Positions 23,285 through 33,500 of a stretch of DNA of 64,000 nucleotides are shown in pieces. Source of the stretch: Amoebophrya sp. A120. Lineage: Eukaryota > Sar > Dinophyceae > Syndiniales > Amoebophryaceae. A model generated the notes under the pieces. That model worked only from the letters and a program-made list of their open reading frames with translations. It made no database searches and had not been told where the DNA came from. A program made the position numbers and the translations under genes. Within the stretch, counting starts at the first letter, position 1; each line of letters starts with the position of its first letter. Location of the stretch: contig CAJINV010000002.1 in NCBI GenBank assembly GCA_905178155.1, positions 4,022,947 to 4,086,946 on the forward strand, given 5' to 3'.

Positions 23285-24760
23285 GCGGGACAACAAAACA
23301 AGAAGTAGAACCGAGTAGAAGAATGCGGAAAATAAAGGAAGTAGAAAACGCCGGAGGTGCGTGTTCGTTGAATTTCCGCAAAATTCAAAAGTACCCGATA
23401 AACATCCCGTTTTGTTCTAGAAGAAGTACTGCTGCAGGGCGTCCCAAAAATTTTTAGCATTGTAGGTAGCATTTCCATGATTTTCTGTCATTTGTTCCCA
23501 ATTTGTGTTTTAGCATTGTAGGTAGCGTAGTCTTCCTGGCTGCTCATCAAGATTTCAATCTCATCTGTTTCGTACTTACTACATAGCACTCATCAGAAGA
23601 CCTACTGTCACTCCAGGAGTCCGTTCTCATCTCAGGTTGTGCAATCGACATATAGAAAAGATATCACGAAATAAACGCGGCATCTGTGATTTAACCTCGG
23701 CATGATCTGTGAGTGCGGCATCCGTGCCGGACGTCCCCCTTGTGATAGTACCATACTAACATTTTATCAAGATTTTAATTCCTGGCTTGCATTATCTTCA
23801 TGTTATGATTTTGTTTTTGACTTCTCTTCCATTTTCGGCATACTATACTCATACTCCTATCGAATTCGAATGCATTGAGTATTCCCCCCCGCCTTGTTCG
23901 TCCTCGTGACCCTTGTTTCCTCTTTGCCTGTGGCTCCTTCCTGACTCTGGATGGATCATGTCGTGTGTAGTTGTTCAGAAAGTCATTCTTGTTCACCTCT
24001 CGTTCGATGGAAGCAAGTACGACAAGCACTAGATTGTTTTACTTATTCACCCGCTACATCCTCGTCAGTCTCTGTCTCAGTCATCGTACGGCCACATTTC
24101 TACTGCAAGCAGCTTTTCGTTCGCCCTCTATCTCGCTTCTTGCGTTTTTTCGTTCAAGATCGTCGTCGTGGACAAAGCTTCGTGCATCCATCTCAAGACT
24201 ATTTTAGAGCGTTGTTTCTTTTTGCGTTTGTACTTATAGCCATGCATACTGCAGAAAGGCGCTGTTGCTCCTTTACTTACGCCCTTGCATATTAATGTCG
24301 TACTTAATGCTTGTTCGAGAATGAACAAACTAAAATTATCATTATGAAGAAGGGCAAGGAGTTGGTGTGGGCGATTTTTACTTGTCTTGTCCTCGTCCCA
24401 TAAAGATGTAAAGTCAAATAGTCTATATTTTTCTCCTGTTATTTGAAGGTGTTACATACGCGACCGGGTTGTGTTTTGTTAGGGTTGGTAGATCGTCTTC
24501 ACGATTTGTCATCTTCTCATTTTTCAGCATCCCATTCTGAGAAAATATTAGAAATTAACTGTATCCAATAGCGATCTGCGCGTCAGTGTCCGTGTATATA
24601 TCGTAGCGGTACCTAACATTTTCTCTAGCTAGAAACAGCTTTCCCTTTCGAGCACCAAACTCGAAAAAATTCTACACATCAGTACATTGTACCAGGACGA
24701 ACATAACAAGTCGCTAGTGAAGATCCTCGTCAGGGACAACAATCAGAACCACGGGCAATC
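23285..24760. repeat. array spacer, diverged copy 3 (between genes 3 and 4)
   Basis: No gene seen. It contains TTTAGCATTGTAGGTAGC twice (about 23453 and 23511), also found near 9450 and 16942. 23880-24070 matches the pre-gene parts of spacers 1 and 2 (CCTCGTGACCC..., GTAGTTGTTCAGAAAGTCAT), so it is a shortened, older spacer. Confidence 0.65.
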
Positions 24761-27700
24761 ATGATGTTTCTGATGCGCGGCACTCGTGTCACCTCGATGA
24801 TGAACAAACGCCGCCCTCTCCTCGCAGCCGGCCTCGCGGTCGTGGCAGAGGTGAGTCAACACCAGGGGCGCCAGCACCTCCTCCAGGGCGTTTCCGCGGT
24901 CGCCTTTTATGCATTGCAAATATGTAGTCTGGGTCTGGATCTGGAAGGATCCAGTCATGCTTGTCTGGCATGACTGGAGAGTTTGTGTTGCGTGTCCAAG
25001 AAGAGACCCTGTTGCCTGTCATGCAAAACGCAGTTTGTCATGCGGAAAGCGCAACACTAAGCAGCGCGAATATTTCTCATGCTTGGCAGCTGTGCATTAC
25101 AGAGAATTCACTACTCACAACTGAGCATTACAAGTTTCCAGACCTCCCAGACTGACATATTTGCATTTGATATCTTTTACTCCTCTATCAAGTCCTCGTC
25201 GAAATCGAAATTAAGTGTGAAGAAGAGCAGAAAGGCTGTGGCGACTGCTCCACCTCACTCGCTGCTGCAAAATTACAACGCGAAAAACAAACTATCTTCG
25301 ACGTTGCAGAGGACGAAAATTGTAAACCAGGAGAAAAGCAACGCCCAGTTTCTGTTTGTGAAGGAGAGCAGCCAGAAGAACAAGAAAAAGCACACGGCGG
25401 CCCTGGGAAGTGGGCTTGCGAGAAGTACCATTGCTCGCGAGAACTCAACCACGGCCGACGCCGTCACACTGTCGTGGGAAGACGTCCGCTCCGCCGCCGA
25501 CGATGCTGCGGTCGAGACGCTGGTCAACCAGGCATTCGCGGATGCTATTGCCGCAAACCTCACGACGCAGGACGCCGTCACCGCGAAAATTCCTGCTATC
25601 GTCGACGCCAAAAATGCCCTCGCCGGCGCGGCGGCGGATGGAGGTTCCGACGACATTGCGGGGCTCGAATCGGCTCTGCAAGCAGCGATCAAAGCGGCGA
25701 CGGATTTGGTGTCTACTAGTAGTACCATATGCATTGCAAATATGTTGTCTGGGTCTGGAAGGTTCTAAACTTGTTATGCATGTTTTCCATGACTGACCCA
25801 TGGCCATGAGGTCTGGAATGCGGGACCTAGCATGACAGACTCTGCGAGGTCGTTGTCATGCCTATCCTGCATGAGAAACTCCTCGTTCCTAACTCGGTCG
25901 AAAGTGGACAGCTTTTGGCACTCATGCAACACGGATTTTTGCATGATTCGGATTTGGCATGACAAGTTGCAAGAATCTTCTAGACCCAGACATTTTTGCG
26001 ATCCATATACCACCAGCTCCACGTCCCCTCCGGGCTCGGGCACATTGACATGGGACCCCCAGATCACTGCCGCCGAGATCCAGGCGGTGGTTGACGCTGT
26101 CGATCCGGCCCTGACCGGGGACCAGAAACAGGCGGCGATCAAGGCCGCAGTGTCCGATCTCCTTCGCAGCGTCATGCCTATCAAATGCAAATATGTCTGG
26201 GTCTGGAAATAACTTGTGATGCAAGTCAGTGAACAATAAGCAAACTGCAATGTGCAGCAAAGCATGACAAGTTTTTTCGTGCTTCTGTGCTGCGCGTTCC
26301 GCATGGGAAACTGCGTTTCTGCATGACAGAAATGAGAGGCGAGAGAGGCTGTTCTTGCCCCCGCAATACAGAGTACAGAGTCATGCCAGACTAGCATGAC
26401 AAATCTTGCAATCTTCCAGACCGCCAAACATATTTGCAGTGGATAATAACGCAGTTGGTCGCTGACAAAGCGGCACAGCAGGTCGCGGACGCAGCCTGCG
26501 CAGACCCCTTCGTGCAGGCCGATCTCATATCAAATGCAAATATGTGTGGGTCTCCTGGGAGATTGCGAGATTTGTCACGCTAGTCTGACATGACTCCGAC
26601 CTCTGTATTGCGTGGCCGCGAAGAGCCCCTCTCGCCTGGGATGCAAAAACGCAGTTTCTCTTTCATTTCTCATGCGGGGTACTTAAGCAACTCAGAACCA
26701 CACAAAAACTTGCCATGCTTGGCTTTGGCAGAGCATCTCCGTGTGCTCACTATTCCCTTCTATGCATGATCACAAGTTCTTTCCAGACCCAGACATATTT
26801 GCAATCCATATCTCACCGCCGCCATTGCAGCCGCCGCGGGCATGACGGTGGTGGGTATCCCGGAAGGTGCGGAGGAGGCGCTATCCGGAGGAAAAACGTC
26901 CCCACAACAGAGTCAAGATCTTCATGGGGACTTTGCAACACAAACCTAGAAGTTTTGGGAGTCACGCGTGACAAGTTGCAGTTCGTAGTGTAGTGGTACA
27001 GGTTGGCAAGGACAGTGCCGCATTACAAATCCATCTCCTGCTTATCCTGTTTACAGCATTACAAATTTTATTTCTAAAACGTGATTGGCAATGCCTAGCA
27101 TGGGGATGTTGTGCGTCAGAAATGTTCCCGCCATTGCGAATCTGCATGAGAACTCTGGGAGCAGGGGTGGGGGCGTTTTTCCTTAGGATATGCGCTCGCG
27201 GATGTTCAGTCCGTCGTTGTTTCGGTCCTGAACAATGCCACACTCACGGCGGAAGAGAAGCGCGCGGAGCTGACGAAGCATATGACAATGCACAACTCCC
27301 CCTCCCCCTCATTTGTATAGCATGAACGGCAATACAAGCTAGCTGCATCCGCAAGAATATCGGTTTTGCATGACAAATTTGCACTGAATTGTAGTGCTCT
27401 ATGGGCTTCCAGGATGTGTCATGCAAACAGTGCTAGAAGGCAGCAGCTGGATTTCGGATTTTGCATTACAAATGAGGGGGAGGGGGAGTTGTCCACTTTC
27501 ATAAAGCAGTTGACGGACCTCATGACTCGTTTCGGGGTGATATCAAATGCAAAAGCGTCTGGGTCTGGAAGAATGCAACTTGTGATGCTGTATTAGGATG
27601 TCTGAAAAATTTGTGTTGCATGAGCAGCAGAAGGCTTCTAATGTTTGCTGCGCGGAGAGGGCATTCGCATTTGTCATGCGGAATAGGCATCAAGAATCCC

Positions 27701-29256
27701 TCAAAAAACCTGTGATGCTAGGGCACGCATCACAGACATCATGGCTCCTGCAAACCGTGCATGACAAGGCTCAGAATTTGCCAGACCCAGACACTTTTGC
27801 ACTTGATAGGTGAAAGACGACAATCCTCTCCTGCATCAGGGGCTTGAGGACTTCGTCTGGTGTGCGGCACCAGATGACCCGGCGACTGTGGACGGAGAAA
27901 CGGTGGAGACTCAGATGAAAAACATTGCTATTGAGCTGGCGAGGATTTTTATGACACTGCACAACTCCCCCTCGTTCTCATTTCTCAGGCAAAGTCCACA
28001 ATTCCAGTTGTTCCCTTGCGTCACTATTATGCATGACAAATTCCGGAAGCCCAAACAGTACTACACTAGGCACCCAAATTTGTCATGCATAGGCTCCGCG
28101 TGTGGTGGTGTTTGTACTATAATTTTTGCTGTCCAACATGCTATACAAATGAGGGGGAGGGAGAGTTGTGCACTATTATAATTTTGAAGGAGCAGACGCA
28201 GGGGGAAACGACCAGACCCCCGCTACCACCGGGAGTGAGCCCCGGAGTGAGCCCTGTAACTGACACTGGCTGCTTAGGCACGGGAGGCATGGTATCCTGA
28301 GCAAAAACGTCCCCACCCCATAGTACTTAAGTTGGACGAAAATCTGCTAGACAAATCAACCGGCTTTCGCTGTTGCGCATGACAAGAACAAGTTCGGCCT
28401 CGGTGTAGTACGTGTAATTCTGTTTTTTAGCTAGTTCATCAGCATGATCACAGATCGAGCGCATTAATTTATTATCATACTGCTGCGAGCATCACAAATT
28501 ACAAAATACCACCAAAAAATGCTTCCCATACGGCTTCTCCGCAGGAGAAACATTTATAAGCATGTTGCAGATTTGCATGACAGCGCTGGAGTGGGGACGT
28601 TTTTACTCACGAGACATCGTGGAGTTGCTTCTTCTCGGCGGCGTGCCCGTGCTGCTGTTACTCTGCGTCGCTGGCATCATCCTCTGCTACTGCTGCGGCG
28701 TCTTGTGTATGAACTGCAAAAGTATCGTACTCGTATAAATTGCATTACAAATCTTGGTAAGAAGAGAAATGGAATTTGTAATGCTGTTTTACCTTAGGAG
28801 GAAGATTTGTCATGCGTATTTGCAATTAGTACGAGTGCGATACTTTTGCACAGCATATTGTGTTTCAAGAAGAATGACTCCACTACTTCTGCCGGTCGCG
28901 GTCGCGCCGCCGCCCCGGGCACAACCACCGCGGCCCGAAAATCCGCCGGGCAGCAGGTGGCTGCTCCACTGGCGGGCGCTGGCGCCGCCGTCCGGCAGTC
29001 CGCGGCCCAGGCCGCTGATGCGCAGGCAGCCGGTGCGCCGCCGGACGCGCTTGCGGCGGCTCGCCAGTCCACCGGCGGCCAGGCTGCGGCGGTGGGCCAG
29101 GTGGCGCCGGGTGCTGCGGCTGATGTTGCACGGCAGTCCGCGGGACAGGCTGCGGCGCCGGAAATGGGCGGAGATGCTGCTGCTGCGGTGGCGCCTCAGC
29201 CGGCGGGTGGGGGTGAAGAAATTACGCCGGCGCCGACCTCGGAGGAAGAAGGTTAA
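24761..29256 (+). CDS. array gene 4: type I membrane Ala-rich protein (615 aa, eleven exons)
   Basis: Exons 24761-24907, 25178-25727, 26013-26178, 26451-26527, 26816-26881, 27196-27280, 27509-27540, 27814-27949, 28186-28292, 28620-28707 and 28863-29256; the sum is 616 codons ending in TAA. All ten introns are inverted-repeat elements. The N-terminus (RRPLLAAGLAVVAEV) and the next region (SLLQNYNAK, FLFVKESSQKNKKK) match genes 2 and 3, so it is a distant paralogue. The middle is a long Ala-rich helical ectodomain. Exon 10 encodes a strong membrane helix (VPVLLLLCVAGIILCYCC, about residues 463-480), followed by a 130-residue Ala/Gly/Pro/Gln tail with repeated ARQSxGGQAAA-like units and an acidic end. 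Likely a surface protein with signal peptide, helical ectodomain, one membrane pass and a cytoplasmic tail. Function unknown. Confidence 0.85.
24908..25172. mobile_element. introner, family A, in array gene 4
   Basis: Left end TATGCATTGCAAATATGTAG, right end GACATATTTGCATTTGATA. Flanks CCTTT/TCTTT (4 of 5). Contains a nested hairpin CCAGTCATGC...GCATGACTGG. Removal joins Ala-Phe to Tyr-Ser-Ser. Confidence 0.9.
25728..26007. mobile_element. introner, family A, in array gene 4
   Basis: Left end TATGCATTGCAAATATGTTG, right end CATTTTTGCGATCCATA. Perfect 5-bp duplication TACCA. Removal gives Ser-Thr-Thr-Ser in frame. Confidence 0.95.
26179..26445. mobile_element. introner, family A, in array gene 4
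   Basis: Left end TATCAAATGCAAATATGTCT, right end AACATATTTGCAGTGGATA. Flanks ATGCC/ATAAC. Removal joins Val-Met-Pro to Gln-Leu-Val. Confidence 0.85.
26528..26810. mobile_element. introner, family A, in array gene 4
   Basis: Left end TATCAAATGCAAATATGTGT, right end GACATATTTGCAATCCATA. Perfect duplication TCTCA. Confidence 0.95.
26882..27190. mobile_element. introner, family B, in array gene 4
   Basis: Left end TATCCGGAGGAAAAACGTCC, right end GGCGTTTTTCCTTAGGATA. Flanks GGCGC/TGCGC (4 of 5). Confidence 0.9.
27281..27503. mobile_element. introner, family D, in array gene 4
   Basis: Left end TATGACAATGCACAACTCCC then CCTCCCCCTCATTTG; right end AGGGGGAGTTGTCCACTTTCATA. Perfect duplication AAGCA. 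Confidence 0.95.
27541..27808. mobile_element. introner, family A, in array gene 4
   Basis: Left end TATCAAATGCAAAAGCGTCT, right end GACACTTTTGCACTTGATA. Perfect duplication GGTGA. It lies only 37 bp after the preceding family D element, leaving a 32-nt exon. Confidence 0.95.
27950..28180. mobile_element. introner, family D, in array gene 4
   Basis: Left end TATGACACTGCACAACTCCC, right end GAGAGTTGTGCACTATTATA. Perfect duplication ATTTT. Confidence 0.93.
28293..28614. mobile_element. introner, family B, in array gene 4
   Basis: Left end TATCCTGAGCAAAAACGTCC, right end GGGGACGTTTTTACTCACGAGA (terminal ATA altered). Flanks CATGG/CATCG. Removal joins Gly-Met-Val to Glu-Leu-Leu at the start of the membrane helix. 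Confidence 0.88.
28708..28857. mobile_element. introner, family C, in array gene 4
   Basis: Left end TATGAACTGCAAAAGTATCG, right end CGATACTTTTGCACAGCATA. Perfect duplication TTGTG. Sits between the membrane helix and the cytoplasmic tail. Confidence 0.95.
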
Positions 29257-29666
29257 GAATGCGGAGTTTGTTGTGGCGGAAACGGTTCTCATGTTGGCGT
29301 ACCAGCGTCGTAGTTCTTCGGCTTCTCGACGAGGACGATGCAACGCCGTTCAACAGCAGGGAAAAGCTCGCTTAAAGAAGAGCTGCGCTTCTTGCTTCGC
29401 GCACTTCTAAAAAGCTGAAGAGGAGGTCTTTCTCAGTAAGTACTCGATTCACAAATTTGTTAAGTTGCCTTTTTTTACCTAATAGAAATACTAACTTGCG
29501 TACATTTTTTCCGTTGGTATTGGTTTTGCTTTCGAATGTTTTCAAATCACATCAAAATCACTTGTCAAATACTTCAAACACTTGCATTCGTAATTCAGTT
29601 ATTTTCAAGAAAATGAGTAAGCTTTTTTTGCTTTGTAGCACTGCCCGCGATTTAATTTTATTATTT
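29257..29666. other. intergenic region after array gene 4
   Basis: AT-rich 3' flank. No frame, repeat or introner recognised. Confidence 0.5.
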
Positions 29667-30509
29667 TCACGTATACAACATAAACATTCCAAGATCAAGA
29701 ACACTCTTATTCCACTTTCGGTATCCCCGAAAGAACGACACTAAAGCTACTTTTTGGCAGCGGTCAAAGGGCGGACCTTCGAAGAGGATGAGAAGCTCTT
29801 TGTTTGCTTGCTCTCTCTTGCATCTCTTTGATGCAGCAACGTAAAACATAGAAAAAAATTTTATCTCTTTCTCTTCGGCCAAAAGAAAACTAAAACAAGA
29901 TTTAGAAATATTAAACCGGTGAAGAAAAGCCGCGGATAGCGCCCTTGCATCGATATCTTCGGTCGCAGCTTGCCATTCCACTGTTTGTCCCATGTATCGG
30001 CGTGCAGTAGCAGCAAGAAAAACCACAAAGAAGTAAACCGAAAGAACAAGAAGCAAAATGGTATCCCCATGAGCTGCTATGCCTTCTTTCACAGCCGCCT
30101 CGAATAACTTAACGTCTATAGTAGATGCATAGCATGCATGGATGTAAGATGAGAATGGCTGGCGGCACAAGAAGGCGCACGGAGCTGGAAAAGGAAATCA
30201 GGCAATGGAGCGTACAAAGGCCAAGGGAAATATCATGCATCAAGCGCTAGCTCTAGCTCAACCTCTAGCACCCTTCCCCTCACCAGAAAGAGAAATCAAC
30301 CCGTTCCCCCTCAGTACTACAAACGCACTCAGCTTTGCTTTGAGAAAAAACAACTGCGCAACTTGTTGCCCTTCATCTGAATGAACATTCGAAGGTCCTC
30401 GGGCAGGCTTCATGTCATTTGCGTGTTCTAACTTCGTAGCATAGTGTAAATCTGCCACTTTAACAAGGGATGGAGGGTAGTACGGTATTTCGAGGTGAAC
30501 TAGCATCAT
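29667..30509 (-). CDS. possible minus-strand gene, unknown
   Basis: Two minus-strand frames look coding. The first starts at an ATG pair at 30509-30504 (LEIPYYPPSLVKVADLHYAT..., then HANDMKPARGPSNVHSDEGQ). The second, ending at 29667, contains a hydrophobic helix (GDTILLLVLSVYFFVVFLAA) followed by TARRYMGQTVEW. A pyrimidine tract plus CAG just upstream of the second frame (about 30186 on the plus numbering) could be an acceptor, but I cannot place an in-frame donor. If real, it would be divergent from the plus-strand gene at 30571 with about 60 bp between the start codons. No family recognised. Confidence 0.3.
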
Positions 30510-30570
30510 CTGAATAGCAAGAATACTGGCCTAGCCTGTACTAGCTCGCTCCTGTGGACGATGTCTCACG

Positions 30571-33500
30571 ATGTTGCCAAGAAGCAGTTCTCGGTTAATA
30601 TGCTACCACCCTCGTCACTTGATGATGGTCCTCCAACTCTCGATGTTTCTACGTGTTTTTCTCACCGCAGGAGTGCTCTTCTCCGGAAAACATTTTGCTG
30701 CTGCCGTACGCTTTGGGGCGGGACCGGGAGCGGGTCGTCTTTCCCCCAGTAGAGCGTTGTTGGAACAACAACGTGCGGGAGACGACGAAGATAATCAACA
30801 ACCGGTTTTATTTGACGATGAAACGGTGCTGACCAAGGCGGTCCCTGTAGACCCGGCCGATAATGAAGAAAGCACAGCTGCTGGAAGTTTGTGTACCCCC
30901 AGGGAGGTCATCTCGTCTCTTTGCACCACCAATAGACGACCTGTACACGACTCTGATGGGTATCTGCGTCCAACATCGTCAGCGGCCTCTTCATCATCCT
31001 GCACGAAGAAAGACGCTTTACTTGTTCCAGACGAAGATACTTCTTCATCAACCTGCTGCACAACTCCTAAAAAGAACAAAAGTCTTCTTCTACTTGCGCA
31101 CAAAGAAAGAGAAAGTAGAGAAAGTGATCTGCGACAGAGGATAAACTTTGCAAAGACCGACCTTGACCGGAAAAAGTCCGCCGTGTTTCACCGGAAACTG
31201 GGACTTTTCCGTCGAAAAACACTCCACGTGTTGAAATTCTACGCTCCCGCCGTTTTGGCTTTTCTTGCCGGGGTTTATTATGATTGCGGTTACAACTTCT
31301 ACACGGGACGAAATTTTTGGGAAGCGGGTCAGGCTTCGGCTGTTTCTACCACGACGTCGGGTGCGGGAGCTGCTACGGGAAATAAAGCGGGACAAGAAGC
31401 TGCATTTCATGAATTGGATGCTGCGCTCCTCGTCGCAGCTGCGGAGCTCTATTGCAGGCACAGCCTCGTCGTCAGATCCATCAACGACCACTGGGGCGTG
31501 GGCGCCTCAGGACGAAGTCGACGCGGGGAATCCTAGTAGGGCTAGTAGTACTGGTACAACTACCCGTGCTGGTGGTACAACTTCTAGACGAGATGCACCA
31601 AGCGGCTCTGGAAGAAGTACTAGCGCCGGAGCTGCTACATTGGGGTCGTCCGCCTCCTCGACAGCAGAAGATCTGATTTTTCTCCCGTCTTTCGTCGAGC
31701 AGGGTGAAATTCGAGTGTTCCGATCCTTGTTCGCTGACTTTCTGGAAAACAAAACCTCCTCTAGTCTCTCTGCCGCCTTGCACGAGCAAATGCTGGCGGA
31801 ACAAGCGAGAGTCCGAAATGAAGACCCGGTCCAGCGTATGAAGAGAGTGCGCAACTCCCCCTCCCCCTCATTTGTAATGAAAAAGGCAAAACTTCCCAAG
31901 TGCTTCCCTGTGGCACTGTATGCATGAGAGATTCCGGAAGTCCAAACAGTAGTACACTAGGCGCATGAACTTGATGTCATGCACAGGCTCTACGTGTGCT
32001 GGTGTTTGTATTGCTGTTCATGCAGTACAAATGAGGGGGAGGGGGAGTTGTGCACTGTCATACAGAGGTTCGCTCAGCAATACGTGTGCGCGACCTGTAT
32101 GGACTCCCCACTGCAATTGCCGCAGGAGGTTCAGCAAATGTCGGGCGCTGCTGGAGACACGAGGAACTCCGGTGCTGCTTACGAGACGAAAAGGCTAGCG
32201 GTGTTGCCTTGTGGGCACACCTTCTGTGAGGGTTGCATCACACAGTGGACGCACAATCGCCCCGATTGCCCCTCCTGTCGCCGTAGCGTTCCCCGTATGA
32301 GATCAATGCACAGCCCCCATTTGATGTTGTTCCCCGCTTTATGTAAATATATTAGTTTGGATTTGGTTTTGGAAGAAAAGCAACCGCAAGAATTTTTGCA
32401 GCTCCTGCATGCCAAATTAAGTATATGCGCGCGGCCTGTAGTAAGGAAGAGGATAGACATAGATACAAGTGTTTGGTTTTTCCTGTTGATGAGAGGCTGC
32501 ACTAGTATCTGCAGTTGCGTTTTTGCATGACGACAAAGGTGGGACCCCCGGACATGGGGAGTTGTGCGCTCGGATACCCCGTGCCCTTCATACCCGGCGC
32601 CACGGTGCCAGCACGTTTCACTTTCGTCCGCGCGACCTCTACAATGAGAGCTGTGTTCCACGTTACGAGGCACCAAGAGGTCAAGGGCAACAAGCAGGCC
32701 TTGGTCGTGTTGTACCCTTGACGTTCAATATCTACACGCGCGACACGGAAGTTATGGTTTTCTCAACTGTTGCATTCTCAACTGGTCGCGTTACATGGAT
32801 TTGTCGTGCAAAACTGTTTTACCTTAGGCCGCCAGACGATCAAGCTGCTTCGCATGACAAACCATCTCCGAAGGGCTATACAGCATGGACATCTGTAACA
32901 AATCCCTGATGCGAAAGCAGCAAGCTTGCCTCTACTTTGATTCTTGTGGTTCTTTCATTACAAATTCATGCAACAGTGTCCGGAATAATGTAACGTTTGA
33001 GAACGGGATAGAATTAGGAGATGATCCTCGTCCCAGGGGGTACGTGGAATTGGTGCAGCCAAACGCGGATCCAAGTGGCGAGTACGCATTGCAAATATGT
33101 CTAGGTCAGGAAAGCTGGAAGTTGTGATGCTGGTTTTGGATTCCAAAAAATGCTGTCTTGCCTGAGCAGCTTTTTGTTACGCGAACAGGGCATTTGTCAT
33201 CCTCATCCGGCGGGATAGGCATCAAGAAGCACTCAGAGAGTCTGTGACGCTAGGGAAAAATGCATCACAGACGTCATGGGTCATGTAAAATCTGCATGAC
33301 AAGTTGCACCCTTCCACCAGACCCAGATCGATATTTGCAATGCATAGCGCCACAGGTGGAAGGATTCCATTTACACCGAAAGTTGAAATTATCGAAGAGG
33401 GAGCCGCTTCGTCAGCGGACCAGGCCAGTCGTGGACCTGCGGTTGTGCAGCACACTGGTATCTTAAAAAAAAAAATCTCCCCTCCCCATATCGAAAAGGC

